DNA from: Myripristis murdjan
Taxonomy: Eukaryota; Chordata; Actinopteri; Holocentriformes; Holocentridae
DNA length: 64,000 bases
Direction: 5' to 3'
Assembly: GCF_902150065.1 (NCBI RefSeq)
Contig: NC_043982.1
Span: 14,015,368 to 14,079,367, forward strand
Shown here piece after piece: positions 21,390 through 34,380 of the stretch (within the stretch, counting starts at the first letter, position 1; every line of letters starts with the position of its first letter). Under the pieces are notes generated by a model. It saw only the letters and a list, made by a program, of their open reading frames with translations, was not told the DNA's origin and ran no database searches. The position numbers and the translations under genes are program-made.

Positions 21390-23066
21390 CAGTAGTAGTT
21401 CTGGAGGGTATTTCACAAAGTAGTGTTATAACTTGGTTAACTCGAGGATTATTTAGCATTTATTTCAAACCTATCCAAACCAGTTATACATACAACACAA
21501 CAAATCCAGGACAAGACATCACCACAACAGACAACAAGACCATAAACTGATCAGATGATAAAACAAATATTACACGGTTTGAGGATTTAACTTGAAAACA
21601 TTCATTTTAAAGCCAGGCAAACTTGCTTGGCACCTCTATCTGTACCAGTGTTTGCTTTGGTGTGGGGAAAAAAAATCACCTGAATCACAATGTTTGAAGC
21701 AAACATTGCTTTGTTCAGTCAGCAAATCACATGTCCAGTTCAGTTTCACAGGCTGACCTTTTGAAAGCCAAGAACACACTTTGCCAAAATATGCTTACAC
21801 TTAATCTCTGTCTGTAACCAAACCCCTGTCACTAATGCTGGGCAAAATAAAATAAAATAAAATAAAATAAGCTTCACAGCAAAAATAGATATGAGACCTG
21901 CCAATAATGTGCGGTCTTCAACATTACAAACAAACTCAACCTCACAACTGATCCGCATTTCTGTCCATCCACAGTGATGGATGGATGTCCATGGGGACGT
22001 CAACATCCAGAAGAATCCCTGAGCTGATTTCAGTGCCTCACTCGACTGCATTACATCCATTTCACAAAGATGTCACTTCTTCAAGTCTCCAGACGGTGAT
22101 GAACTGCTTTTCGATCATTTACTCCACTCCAGCATTTGTTGTCTCTTTAGTCATCCAGCTTTGGTGATCACGTATGGAAAAAAAAAAAAATCACTAATTA
22201 CCGTAGTTGTTTTCTTCAGAATAGGTCCAAGTCGCGTCAATGTCTCTACAAAGTCCAGATGCTGATGGTAATATTGTGATTCTGGGATCAAATCACCACG
22301 GTTTCCTTCTTACTAAATGAAAGGATTTTGTTTTTCCACTGTGACTGATCTAGGCTAATGACTCCCATAGACTTCAGGTCATTATGCTAAGCTAACACAA
22401 AATGCTACCCACATGAACCAAAACACTGGACGTACAGAAGTGAAAATAGTATTGAACATTGTCTCAGCCTGGGGAAGTTTGAAAAAGGATATTTTCCCCA
22501 AAAGCTGGAGTATTATATTAACATTTCACATAAATAAGGTTCTGCATCTGGAGGAAGGAGCTGTTTGTGTAAAAAGAAAAATGTATTAAAAGTCCCACAT
22601 TTTAACACTTATAGGCAGAATTGTTACGTTAATGCATGTCTGTTAAAGACTTCTGTGATGGTTTGGATAAAATGTGGGGTTTTTTTATATTCTATATTCA
22701 TATTTTATATTCTGAAGGCCATTCTCTCCCTCCCTCTCCTACACAAGTCAGTTTTTGGTGCTAAGCGAAAGTAACCACCCTTTGGTAATTAGTGAGCCTT
22801 GTGATGTGTTTCTCACTGGTTATGTATTGCATTGTCCTCACAGACATTAAGAGTAGCAGCAGTCGAACCCGATTACCTTATTTCAAAGAAATAATCCAGT
22901 ATTTGCACTGCACCCACTCTTTGTGTATGTGAATGTTGGGTAGTTTTAACCTGTCTGCTCAGTTAAAAAGTGCCTACTTCCTGCATACATTCTTGTTGTT
23001 GATACCTGCCAGCTTGGAGCCAACTGTAAAAAAAAAAAAGTTTCATTTTCATTTTAACAGCTTAAA
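19734..23066. other. cenpq 3' UTR and intergenic DNA
   Basis: The cenpq 3' end is expected just after AATAAA (19769). A (TG)n(TA)n tract occupies about 21330-21390. A repeat at 22337-22512 (CCCATAGACTTCA, ATGCTAAGCTAACACAAAAT) is shared with 59960-60142. No further gene recognised. Confidence 0.5.
22337..22512 (+). repeat. Interspersed repeat 'ATGCTAAGCTAAC', copy 1
   Basis: About 175 bp align with 59960-60142 at roughly 80% identity by eye, including ATGCTAAGCTAACACAAAAT, then GTATTGAACAT and CTGGGGAAGT. The family resembles a widely seen teleost non-autonomous repeat. The terminal part of this copy is not clear. Confidence 0.65.
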
Positions 23067-23402
23067 CTAGGGCTAAACAATATGACATATCGTTATCTAG
23101 ATATGAACTTGCACAATATCAGTAAATCAGAAGGCAATGATATGGATGATATCACATCTAGGGGTGGCCTAAGACAGTGACTGGTCTGTTCTGATAAAAA
23201 AAAAAAATACTTTGTGAAATAACTGCACTTTCTACATCCATTTGGAGTTATTATGCTGTTTTTAAAGAATGCATAATTTTCACTATTGCAACACTTCAAA
23301 GTTCAAAGAAGCGTGAACCCACAGTCATATCGTATCGCATCACTATCGGGATATTTGGCATAAGTACCGAGGTATACATTTATCCATAACGTGCAGCCCT
23401 AG
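23067..23402. mobile_element. hAT-like MITE with CTAGGGCTG ends
   Basis: The left end reads CTAGGGCTAAACAATATG and the right end, in complement, CTAGGGCTGCACGTTATG. The interior is rich in ATATCG and GATAT words. Fish genomes hold many such elements, often assigned to hAT. The flanks are TTAAA-rich and do not show a clear 8-bp duplication. It sits 58 bp from the receptor stop codon, within its likely 3' UTR. Confidence 0.65.
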
Positions 23403-23459
23403 TTTAAATGGCATATTTCTGCAGGAGGCAAGTAGTCTGTGCCGCCTGCCGAAGCTCCG

Positions 23460-25235
23460 CTAGATGAGAGAGTTGCCACTCTTCAGTGACTTTCTTCTTA
23501 TGGACTCCATGGAGTCATCATTGAAAAATCGCTCAATAGTGGAAATGAGTGAGGCTTTGATGGCGCTGCCCAAGCCCCGGGCAGCAAACACATACAGCAC
23601 AGGGTTCAGGGCGCTCTTGACGTACACCAGGTACAGGGATATGTATGCGCCTTTGCGCGCATATGTCTCCAGGTCAGATGATCCAGTGGCCAGAGCTCGG
23701 AGGAATCGACAAACAAAATAGGGCACCCAGCAGGTGAGGAACAACAGCATGGTAACAAAGAGCACCTGGTAGAGCCTGACCATCCTGCGGGTGTTAGAGG
23801 AAGAGGAGGATGTGGAGGGGGTGGTGGGTGTGGGGGGCACTGCTTGCTGAACGCTGAGCAAAACAGCCACGTTACTTCCCAGGAACACCAGCAAGGGCGT
23901 GATGAACCCCGCCACAGTCTCTGTGACAAACAGGCCGATGTTAAACTCCCCGCTTTCCAGGCACTGGTACGCCCCGGTCACATTCAGCAAGACGGCGCTG
24001 TGGATGTAGGGGACAGAGAAAACGGTGGCTAATGTCCATATGAGGCCGCAGACCAGGGGCACGGCCCAGGCGGGGCGTCTCAGTCGCGCCCACACGGGCT
24101 TCAGCAGGCACAGGCAGCGCTCCAGGGCCACGGCACACAGGAGGAAGGCGGCGGCGTACAGCCCCAGGCCCCGCAGGAACACAATCAGGCAGCACATGGG
24201 ACGGCCGAACGGCCAGCTGTTGTTGGAGGCGAGGTATCCCAGCATGAGGGGCGTCCGGAGCAGCAGCACCAGGTCAGCCAGGGCCAGGTGCAGCACGTAC
24301 ACACGGAAGCTGCTGGCCGCTCGGGTCCCGTCGGTGCTGCCTCGGCGTGCCAGGCGGTGCCGGGTCCGGCCGCCCAGAGCCCAGACCACCAGCATGTTCA
24401 GAGGTATACCCACCTTTAGGAGACAAGAGAGGGCATAAGCCGCTACACTCCTTAAGACCAACGTAAACCTCAAGATTTCTCACCCTGAAAATGCAAAGTA
24501 TTCACAAATCTCTGGAAAAGATGTAAATTATCATAAACGTAATGTAAACGTGGAGTTAGTGGAGTTAGTTACAATAATGATGTTGGTAACACTGATATGC
24601 ACACAATAATGCAGGCCTACATTGTTGTACGCAGGGGAAAAGTGCCAAAATCTTTTACTTAAGTCAAATTAGCATAATGGAAAAATGCTCCATTAAAAAT
24701 AGAAGTCCTGCATTCAAACTATTACTTAAGTAAAAGTACAGAGGTATTTAGCAGTAACATCAAAATTAAAAGACATCATTATGAAGTATGATTCCTCTCA
24801 GAGTGATAAATTACTGATATATTAACCGATTAGAAGTGTTTAAATAATGTAGGTCTAATTGTTATTTACACTGCAGGCTACTTTCAACTGTAACTTCAGT
24901 CATTAGATAAATGTAGCGCATTAAAATGTGCATTTTTTTTCGATCTGATCTCTATGTAGTGCTGCAAAAGTACAGTCTCACAGAAATGAAAATCCTCCAG
25001 TAAAGTGCCAGTCTTTAGAAACTGTACTTAAATGCAGTAGCAGAGAGAAAGTACGCAGATACTTGATTCCAGCTCTGAGATAAGTTATGTGCAATAGCCA
25101 TCGCAGACCACTCACAAGGAATATCAGCAGGGTGACAGCAATTTGTACTCCTCTGCTTGCCTCCTGCTGCCAAGAGCTGTTGGGACCGTTTGGCATCCCG
25201 GGGCCAGTGGACAGGCTGGCATTTACATCAGCCAT
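23460..25235 (-). CDS. Class A G-protein-coupled receptor, chemoattractant-receptor-like
   Basis: Two exons on the minus strand: 25235-25116 (40 codons, MADVNASLSTGPGMPN... to TLLIFL) and 24413-23460 (VGIPLNMLVVWALGG... to SLI), joined in phase through GTGAGT and AAAG; 357 aa. The intron falls inside helix 1. Class A marks are visible: N in helix 1 (GIPLNMLVV), LALADL in helix 2, the conserved Cys before helix 3, CWVP in helix 6 and NPVLY in helix 7. The DRY box is ERC. N-terminal NAS and NSS are likely glycosylation sites. The tail has FNDDSMESIRRKS, probably a phosphorylated C-terminus. The HLALADL...PVWA pattern and the DDS tail resemble PTGDR2 (CRTH2); LATVFSVP resembles GPR152. I cannot choose between a ptgdr2-like and another chemoattractant receptor from sequence alone. 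Confidence 0.85.
24640..25075. repeat. Interspersed repeat with AAGTAAAAGTAC words in the receptor intron
   Basis: The block contains ACTTAAGTAAAAGTACAGAG, AAAATGTGCATTTT and TGTACTTAAATGCAGTAGC, a pattern familiar from a common teleost repeat whose ends read TACTTAAGTA or similar. It fills most of the receptor's single intron (24414-25115). No coding capacity. Confidence 0.55.
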
Positions 25236-26085
25236 TGGGTGTAGTCTCAGACTGGAAATGAGCTGAAAGGGGGAGGATGAAACAACTTAAAACGTCGAAT
25301 GCTTTGCCTTGACCTGATGTCAGCTCGCAGCTCTGCACATTTTGATGTAGCAATGTTGCATTCAGGAAAACTGAAATGGAGATAAGTGGACACATAATGG
25401 TGCAAATGAAAGCATTCTGATGTGCTGCAACTCAAAAATACAGAATGCACAAAAGTTGTTGCACCACATACAGACAGACACATTTACACAATGTCTATAT
25501 CACCATGCCACCACATAATTTCCTTCCACTTTCTCAGACTCTGTCTCACTTCTGAAAGTAATGAACGTACTCCTGCGTGGACAGTGTCAACGTTACCACT
25601 CAAATCACTGCTCAAAACACACACACAAGCTTTTCATGGTTGTCAGTGTAAGCAGTGATGATTGCAAAGGAAAGAATCTCAAAGGGATTTATGATCATCT
25701 CTTTTCCCCTGCAACCAGCACTGCTGCTGCGCTCAACACTCCACAGTGTGTCCTGCCGGCCTCACACCAACACCCGACCTGTTTCCACAGAGCTGACTTG
25801 CACATGCAAACCCTCCTGCATTGCTTTACAGGAGACACACCTTTCTTTATTCTCTACACAGCTGTGATACTGACGTGCGCTGTTATCCTGAAATTGTGAT
25901 TTCTGGAATGGACAGTGCCAAAAGAGTTTAGGTCCCTGTCTTAAGTGAGCATTAAAGGCTATTTTACATTACTTTACATTACTGAGACTGCTTACCTTTT
26001 TTACTTTGCTTGTGTGTAAGAGCAGGAGAAGTGGAGCAGAGGGAAAGAAATAGGGAGTGCCTCCTTGCTGTTATAGGTACACTAA

Positions 26086-26128
<43 letters not shown>

Positions 26129-26609
26129 GTTCTCTTTCCTGTATGATTGCAACACATTAACTCTTGTGTGCATACTAGATCAGCACCATTGTGAAACCCA
26201 CAGATTATCTGCTCATCAGTTGTTTTAGGTAGCTGGTAGCAGTTAAGACCCAACCTGAGATTATTGTAGAGCTGCCAAACATTAACATTAATATCATGAA
26301 TTACTAAGCTCAAAACTTCACATTACAGTGGCATTAAACACTTTTTAAGATGAGAGGCAGTGCATTTTTCCCAATCAGTTTAGAATCCAAATTTTAACAT
26401 TTTCTATTAAAATGGTCTCTTCAAGGAAACAAACAATTGGCATCTAATAGTTGAACATTTGAACATTCAAGAGATAATTAGCTTTCATATGGCATTTGCT
26501 CTGGTGACATTGGTTTACTCTCTTATAAAGTCACACCACTGATAAGGTGCTGATGAAAACTTGTGAACTACAGGAAACACCCCAGCACAACTGCAGTGGT
26601 TGAGCTTTA
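25236..26609. other. Intergenic, upstream of the receptor
   Basis: A (TC)n(TG)n tract lies at 26086-26128. Nothing else recognised; open frames are short. Confidence 0.45.
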
Positions 26610-26627
26610 CCACTAGATGGCAGTGCT
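26610..26627 (+). promoter_or_regulatory. CTCF-like motif, strong match
   Basis: CCACTAGATGGCAGTGCT agrees with the vertebrate CTCF core at every strongly conserved position. It is intergenic between the receptor and efnb2. Motif only. Confidence 0.5.
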
Positions 26628-27039
26628 GATCATTTGTTCTGTGCATTTCCATTGTGAGGGGCTTATCTAGCCTGTCTTGGTGTTTTGTTTTTTATGATTT
26701 GTTTATATCGTCGGATTTTTATGGGTGATTTCCAAGGGTAGCTGAATAAAGAATCAGCTTTGATACTTTTTCATCACAGCTGGGATTTCATCAGAACGTT
26801 GTTCCCAGTATATGAGTAGCCTAAGAGGACTCATGTTTTTTGAGGTTTGTAATGAGCTGGGTTACTTTTTCTCTCAGTGCTGGGAATATTATTGTGGGAC
26901 AGATGCTGATGGTGTGTCCACGTGGCTGATTCACATGTCGGATTCGATTGGTTTGAGATTGTCCTTTGAAAAAAGATGTATTTGACAACTTTTCTGAAGA
27001 CTTGTTTCCCTTTATTTTTCAGCAAATGCAAATATTTTT

Positions 27040-27590
27040 AATTATGTATTTATTTATTTAGTCATGGTTTATTTGATAGGGACCAATACAATGTACATAG
27101 ACAAACTGAAAACAGCTATCTGTAGTGGAAGCTGATTTGCAACACGTGCCTAGAAGACCTTATGTAGAAAAAAAAAAGAAAAAAAAGAGATTACGATTAA
27201 AATTGAAAAAACAAATTACAGCAAGATACAATAAAGCATACATTTAGCAGTAACACAACTACAGAAAATTAGAAAAGGACATAGTTGTAAACTAGAAAGA
27301 AAAAAACAGCCAAAAAAAAAAACTAGACATGAGTAGAGGTTTGCCACTGAATTCACCAGGATTTGGTAGCTCTCTTAAAAGTTTGCAGCAAATTTCAAGT
27401 GATCAGGTAATGAGTTATAAATCTTAGGGACTCTATCACCAGCTGACACACAGTATAAAGTAAATTTGAATAGTAATGATAATAATGATAATAATAATAG
27501 ATAAAAAAAGGTGGCTGAAAAGAGGATTAAGGCTGGGCATCTGAAGTGACATGTTCTTGTGTGAAATAGTGACATCTCTAGCATCTACAT
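27040..27590 (-). mobile_element. LINE 3' remnant
   Basis: On the minus strand a decayed frame reads VSAGDRVPKIYNSLPDHLK, like the FS.AGP..WN.LP...R tail of fish LINE proteins. A 3' UTR follows and ends TATCAAATAAACCATGACTA then AAT repeats. Only this 3' part is left. Confidence 0.5.
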
Positions 27591-29693
27591 CTCTACATCT
27601 CTAACATCTGAAGTCAGGATTTTTTATGTGAAGTATTTATGTTCCAGTTGTCTTTAGCAGAGATGAACATTTACAGGTTCGTTCATGTATGCAGTTATAG
27701 CATTAAAAAGAGAAAGAAAAAAAATAATGGGTGTATTTCTCAAAATAAGGCTTGAAAATAAGATTTTGAAAACCCTCAAAACCAGAAAACATATTTCAGA
27801 CTAAAAGGTTGTCCTTTAAGTCTGAACCAATTGGAAGATGGAGGAAAAAAGTGCATAGATTTGAAAGGAAATTCTCAACATCCGTAACATTTCCAGGCAA
27901 AAATACACAAATGGATTCAATCTGGGATTGCATGCTGTCAAAATGGGTTTGATGGCCAAAAACTGATAAAGGAAATGGACATCCAAATAATAAACAGGTT
28001 TTGTATGTTTTAGAGGGCAGCACTTTAACTAAAGTGAAAAGTAAACTGAATCAGACATTAACAGAAGCTGCTTGTAGTAAGAGTTTTGTCATAACTATTA
28101 AACTAATAAGCATATCATCTTTACATTCACAGGCAATGTAATGATGCTATGCTATGTCACAATTGTGACAAGAAGCTATATACGTTATCATTCACACAAA
28201 AACATCTTGATCATGAATGTGGAAGAGGCTGTAATCAGAAAAAATCCAGTTTGTCATGTTATCACAACTCAAATCACAATGAAGAGTGAGAAACATTTTC
28301 AGTCCAGTAACTGATGGACATGTTTTGACCAAAGACATTTCCAGATACACTGATGCTCCTCTGTGATTTTTATTCAGATGTACAACCGAAAGCTGCTTTG
28401 CTCACAATCAGCGGGACTGTGTAGAGTCATGATATTTGTTTGAAATTGATTGATTGATTGATTGATTCATTCATTCCATAGAAATGCAGAGTTTTGGAAG
28501 TGAACTTTTCCAATTAACCTTCACTCCAGAAAATCATCCTGCTTGCAGTCACAGTCACATGCTGTTGAGCGTGTTGTATGCTGAGCGCCGCATCATTGTG
28601 ACATCACAGATCAGGGAGAAGAACCGCCTCTTCAGTTTCTGGTTATGATGGCAGTGATGGTTTACTCTCACTCACACGAACCCTGATGGTAGCTACCAGT
28701 AAACAAACATCATTTGTCGATTGCTGCCGAACTTATGCTTCATGTTATTTAAATAGCGCGGCTGTCTCTGGCAAATCATCAAGTGGCAATTTGACTTTGA
28801 CCTTACACTGTGTGCCAGCCTCTTTTTTTGTTAAAGGCAGATGATGTAGGTTCAAAGAACAGGACACCGCAGCTTGTTAATGACGTGGTAAAAAATGATG
28901 AATGCCACTCAGTTCCTGGAAGAGTATATCTAAGAAATACCTCAGGAGTTCAGAACAACTCTGAATCCCATTATAACTGCAAGTATATGAGCATTTCACT
29001 CCATTGTTCATGTTTTCATGTACATTTGATGTCAACATGTTAGATTAAAGCCAGACATTGAAAAGTCTTATATTAATTCTATGGGTTATTAGCCTTGGCA
29101 TGGACCTGAGCCTAATCCTTAACATTAATAAATCAAATGGTGTGCCTTCCCATTTCAAACTGCTGAGTCTGCCTTTAAAAACATATTTGTGCTATAATAA
29201 GTTTTCAAACTAGGCCATTATGTAGTCGTCCCAGACACGGTTGTCATTGATTTCCAACTGATTTACTTGTATGAACAACATTTTCCAGTGAACATAAAAA
29301 AATTGAGCATGTTCGCCCAATCTACACAGTAAAATTTTATTTAATCATAACCACAGTTACTCTCTCCACCTCCAAATGCCACCCACACTTCCTTGAAACC
29401 CGCTGATAATTTTAGACCAAGTATTTGCAATTCGGGAAACTGACCTTTTTTTTTTTAAATGCCATTACGTTTCACAAAGATTGTTGCATTATGGAGGAGT
29501 AGAGCAGAACATGTACATAAATCATCACTCCCTTTTCCTCTTTACCCTTTGTTAGTTCATTTTGTTTGTCTAGTAGGTATTATTATTTGTTTTGGAATAA
29601 AACAATCGTCATACTTGCTGTGAAGCAGAAGCAGAATAGATAGCTCAGTGAGCTGAGAACGAATTACATGTGTCTGAAACAAAAGTTGCGGTT
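27591..29693. other. Intergenic, no gene seen
   Basis: AT-rich. A short GATT tandem lies near 28447-28466. No protein or RNA gene recognised. Confidence 0.4.
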
Positions 29694-29710
29694 GCTCCAG
29701 CGCCCTCTGA
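29694..29710 (-). promoter_or_regulatory. CTCF-like motif, minus orientation
   Basis: In complement CAGAGGGCGCTGGAGC, close to the CTCF consensus (AGRGGGCGCTR). A (CA)n tract is adjacent at 29759-29781. Motif only. Confidence 0.4.
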
Positions 29711-32330
29711 AATTTTCCCTGTGGTGCCACACACACACTGCATGTCATTCAGTGCGCGCACACACACACACACACACACACCAAGAGACAGAGTGACGGC
29801 ATAAAGAGCTGGAAATGTTATCTGATAATATCACCTGTCTGTGCTCTCATGCATATCCCACATATGACAGGAAAATTGAGAGCAGAGTCAAGTTCTTATG
29901 TTGCCCACGTGGAAACATGTGAGTCAAATAGACTTCTTTGTAGGAAGAGGGGAGAGAAAAAAAGAAAGTAAGATTTTTTTTTCTTTGCAAATGACCTAAA
30001 GAGAATATTTAAAGTATGCCACTACAGACTTTTTACATTGCTTTCATTTCTGGTTTCCTTTGTAGTAAATTATGAATGAATCGAAACTGCCAAAAGTAGA
30101 GGTCACAGTAAAGGTGGTTGTGGGTTACACTGTCACGAAGGTCTTGACTGCGTTTTGCACTTGTGTCACTTTGGCTATCTCACTTAACTGCACAAATGAC
30201 AATAATCTGACGTCCTACTCTCAATCAGTCACGGTCCTTTTCGCATATCGATACACACGACGTCACGTCGACGTTGGCCTGGATCGGCAAGGGAATATGG
30301 CTGTGACATCTCAAACGTGGAACAACTTGGCGTAATTGTTGTTTAGCCCACAAGAAGCCAAACTTTCAGGGAAAGTTCACTGCATCCACACATCTTTTGG
30401 AGGAAAAGATAGAGAGACAGACATAAAAAAGGGGATTTAGGAGAAACATATCATACCTCCTCATCTGACATGTTACACATTGTGAATTTCCAGTATATCT
30501 TTGGGGGAGCCCCCTTCTCAGTCTCTGCATCTTCCCCCACCTTCTCTTCTGCATTCAAACTATTCCCCTTTCACTTTACAATCTTAAGTCTCTTCTTTGC
30601 TTATGTTTCCATTTTAACACGCTCACTGGACTGTGATAGATGGGTAATTTTGGACCGGCGAGGAAGCTTAATGAATTGTCAGAATTTGGGTCTGTCTAGA
30701 CGATACGCAACCCGTTCTGAACAGGAGCACAGGAGGTGTAGATGGATGGTGTGAAAGGACGGGGAGGCACCTTGTCTTCTGAGAAAAGACCAGTATGACT
30801 TGGTTACTGGGTTACCACAAGCAAACACTGCGGCGATGTCAGATTCTGGGCCAGTTTGAGATGACATCTGAGAAACACCGTGAGGAGAGTCTGCACGATC
30901 ACAGTCATTTAGAGGAAAGGGTCTTTTTCAAAAACCCCACTGGTGGCACACCTATAACTGTCAACCAGAAATCAAATTCATTTCATGCCTCTCTACAGTC
31001 ATACTGTAATTGGATATGTGGTTTGATAAGAAATAGATGTTCAATCAGCCATGAACAAGTTTGATCCAAAAGTGTAAATGTGTAAATATTATTAAGGTAA
31101 TAGGCAGTGCTGTGGTGTGTTAACAGTGTTGATTGTTGAAGTGAACTGTGAACTGAAAGAAAAAAGGTGGCCCTGTGGCCAAACAAAAAAAAAAAAGAAA
31201 AGAAAAGAAAAATGTTTGGGATTAGAAAATGCCAGTCCCAAATTGATTTTCATAGCACCTGATCCAAGGCCAGACCGGATGCATCCACTAAAAATAACTG
31301 ATATATTGAGTACTATAGACCTGTGAAGGGCGTATTTACATTAGTATCACGTCAGTGTTTTTTTTTGTTGTTTTTTTTTAGAAGAGAGTGGAGATCCCGC
31401 TCATCGTGGTTTCTTTTAGCTTTGGTTGTGTACTCACTTATACTTTTTATTGTTATAAGAGGAAGGGTAAGAAAGAGACAGCGTAGGGTGACAACTAGGG
31501 AAAAGTCTCTAACAGGCACTGGTGTGAGTCAGTGTGGTGCATTTGGTTGGAGAGGTGAGGGCAAACAGGTGGTTGTCTGGTCACATGTATCTCAACATTT
31601 GGTCATCAGTATTGAATTAAAGTGACTGAAAAGGATGAATTATCAATAATTGGCTTTCATCAGCAGTTTAGAATCATTTAGCTTGACTGTTCCTTAGTCT
31701 CATTACATCTCTTTATGAATATCACGTTAAAAATCCATGGTGATAGACAGAGGGAAGCTGTGACACTTGCTGTATGACCCTTCAGTTTATTTCCACCAAG
31801 CAGGATATTATCTAACCCAGCCATGTTCATTTCCTGTCAAATCTATGATGGCTGACAAAACAATCATCAACAAATCCTGATAGAGTCTAAATGCCACCAT
31901 CACAAAAAACAAACAAACAAACAAACAAAAAAATGTAATGGTGACACAAGGGGAGCCACAGTCACTGCTGACCTTACAGATGAATGACCTGATTCATTTA
32001 ATTAATTTTTTTTATTTAATTAAGTTAATTTTCCTCGCCGCTGTAGGCAGCATTTACATAAAAAGTAGAGCAAATCTGTTACGTGATGTCCTTTTCGATT
32101 TAAGACTCATTTAATTCAAAGGGGGATTTTACATGAGTCACGTACAAGTATATAAACACTGTCATACCCCGTTTTTGGTTTACTGCTCATGGAGAGGCAG
32201 ACACACAGAGAGAGGGCGGAGAGAAGGGTGAGAAGCAGAGAGCAAGAAAGAGAGAGAGCTCACTCAGACCTGCACTGAAAGAGGAAGTGCTGTTGGTGTC
32301 CTCAGGAGACAGGTGGTACGTAGCTATTAC

Positions 32331-32367
<37 letters not shown>

Positions 32368-33214
32368 TTACTGACAAAATTACGACCTGGATTTGTGCCT
32401 TCACTCTCAGCCATAGGCTACAGTTGCTTGGCATGTGCTGTTCAAAAAAAAAAAAAAATCCTCCACTGCTCAATAGTCAGCTACTGTTGTACATTTTCCT
32501 GAACGCTGGTGTAATTCGCCCGTTCGAGAATTGTACAGTTTTGTGGGAGTAGCACAGTGGTTTCTGAATTATGGCTTAGAGAGCATTTAGAAAGAAACAC
32601 GGCTCAAACAGAAATCTAAGACCTTACAGGCTTGCTTCATACCAGTGTGTGCTTCCTTTTACCACCCATCAACAAAGTCAAGTTGTTTTTGCCCACAGAT
32701 ATATCTTAATTATGTTATTTGTGTGTTGTGTAAAGTATTCATGTAGTATTAATTGCATCTCAGTTTTCCTGAAATACATTCTCCAGAATTTTGTTCTCAG
32801 TTTTGTTGTCTGGGGTCCCTCCAAGATCACTACAAGGACCAATTATTGTGATATATTAGTTAGACACTGTAGTTCAGAAGTATTACATGTGTCTCATTTC
32901 CAAGTGTGATCAATGTGTCTGCCCCCTCCCACAGGACGTTTCAGGGATCCAGACAGATCTTACCCACTTGCATTGCCTCAGCAATGGCAATGCCAACAAG
33001 GTGAGACTGTGGGTGATGAGGGAACTACTGAGTCTGTAGCTCCAGGTTGAGGTTAATGCTAATCGTGATAGGGGTTGTTCTCTACCAGACACCTACCATG
33101 TTAGCATTAGCTTCACTCTGCGAGACCACACATGAACCGACTCAGGCTGCTGTCGCAGGAAGATGCCATCAAACTTCTGAGGAATATGACATGCAAAAAT
33201 AGACACAACACACA

Positions 33215-33245
<31 letters not shown>

Positions 33246-34380
33246 TGTACTGTGTTAATCCTATCAGCAGCTACTCTGCTTCACTCTGTAGACCTCTGGC
33301 CTTGTCAGGATGTGGCCTAATGGCAGCATAACGTTGACATTATTTTTGGATTTGAAAAGATGTGTAGTCATTTATGGGACATGAAATAGTGTTTTAATGT
33401 TATAAACATGTATATGTAGTGTAGGCTATATATATTTGAGATCAACCCCATATGATGGTACATATTAAAGCAGCATTTATTAAATGAAAGTAATATCCCT
33501 GTAAAAAATAATAAATTTTACAATCCCAGTGTTCAGAGACTAAGGCAGGTAGACACTAGTGCAGTCAGTGTAGGCAGACGGTGCCGGTGCCCCTAAGATA
33601 TTTAATATCTAACATCTGTCATTTCATCTGTAATATTGACTCATGGTGATGCAGATTGTGTAACAGATCTTATTTGTCCACTGCCTTGCTTAATTGTTTT
33701 GGCTCCTTCTACAAATCTGTTTGCACCACAAGAGATTGCTTAATTTTAAAATGAAGCAGAGTGACAAGGTGGAAACACAGAAAGGAACAATAAGGAGACA
33801 ACAAAACCACAGCCAAACAACAGAATAACAAAACAGTGACAAGGCTGCAAAAAGTCTTGCAGCTCCTCTTACGAGCTTAGGGAAAGTAAAAGTTTCTTTG
33901 TGACGTGCAGAATCTGATGTGTGAAAAGGGACAAAAGTAAAATTAATTTAATTTTAGGCCATACTGTCTTTTGTTTAATGAGCTGAGAAGTGGGCTTTAC
34001 AGCAGAGTGACTGCTATTTTTTGCTTCGCTAGATGGCTATAAACGACTTGAGACACATGCTTCAGAAAATATGAAGGCGAAACAACAATGTTGTGTGTTT
34101 GTGTGACCTGTATGTCTCTGTCACCTGTGGATTATTTGTCCTGCAAGCCCGAGTGTAAGACGAAGAAATAAAATCGATCAACCCATCAGTCAGTGAAGCA
34201 TCTGTGGTTTATTTATCTGAGTTTGTTTGTTCCACTTACATACAGGGCATATCAAAGCCAAAAACCACATTCTGTTCTTCTCCATGCACAGACATGATAT
34301 GTTTTAAACCTGTCTATGTGAAGGTTGATTACGACTGCACTGTGTTTCTAAAGTGTTTCTAAACTAATAAACAATTAATT
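29711..34380. other. Intergenic, microsatellites only
   Basis: (CA)n tracts lie at 29759-29781, 32331-32364 and 33215-33240; an AAAAC tandem lies near 31911-31931. No convincing exon was seen on either strand, although T-rich and purine-rich tracts produce open frames (for example 31323-31625). Confidence 0.45.

Noticed and set aside
24025-24438. 137-codon plus-strand frame, Arg-rich
   Set aside because: It is the shadow of the GC-rich receptor exon on the opposite strand.
25978-26228. Overlapping frames at the (TC)n(TG)n tract
   Set aside because: Produced by the microsatellite; no protein support.
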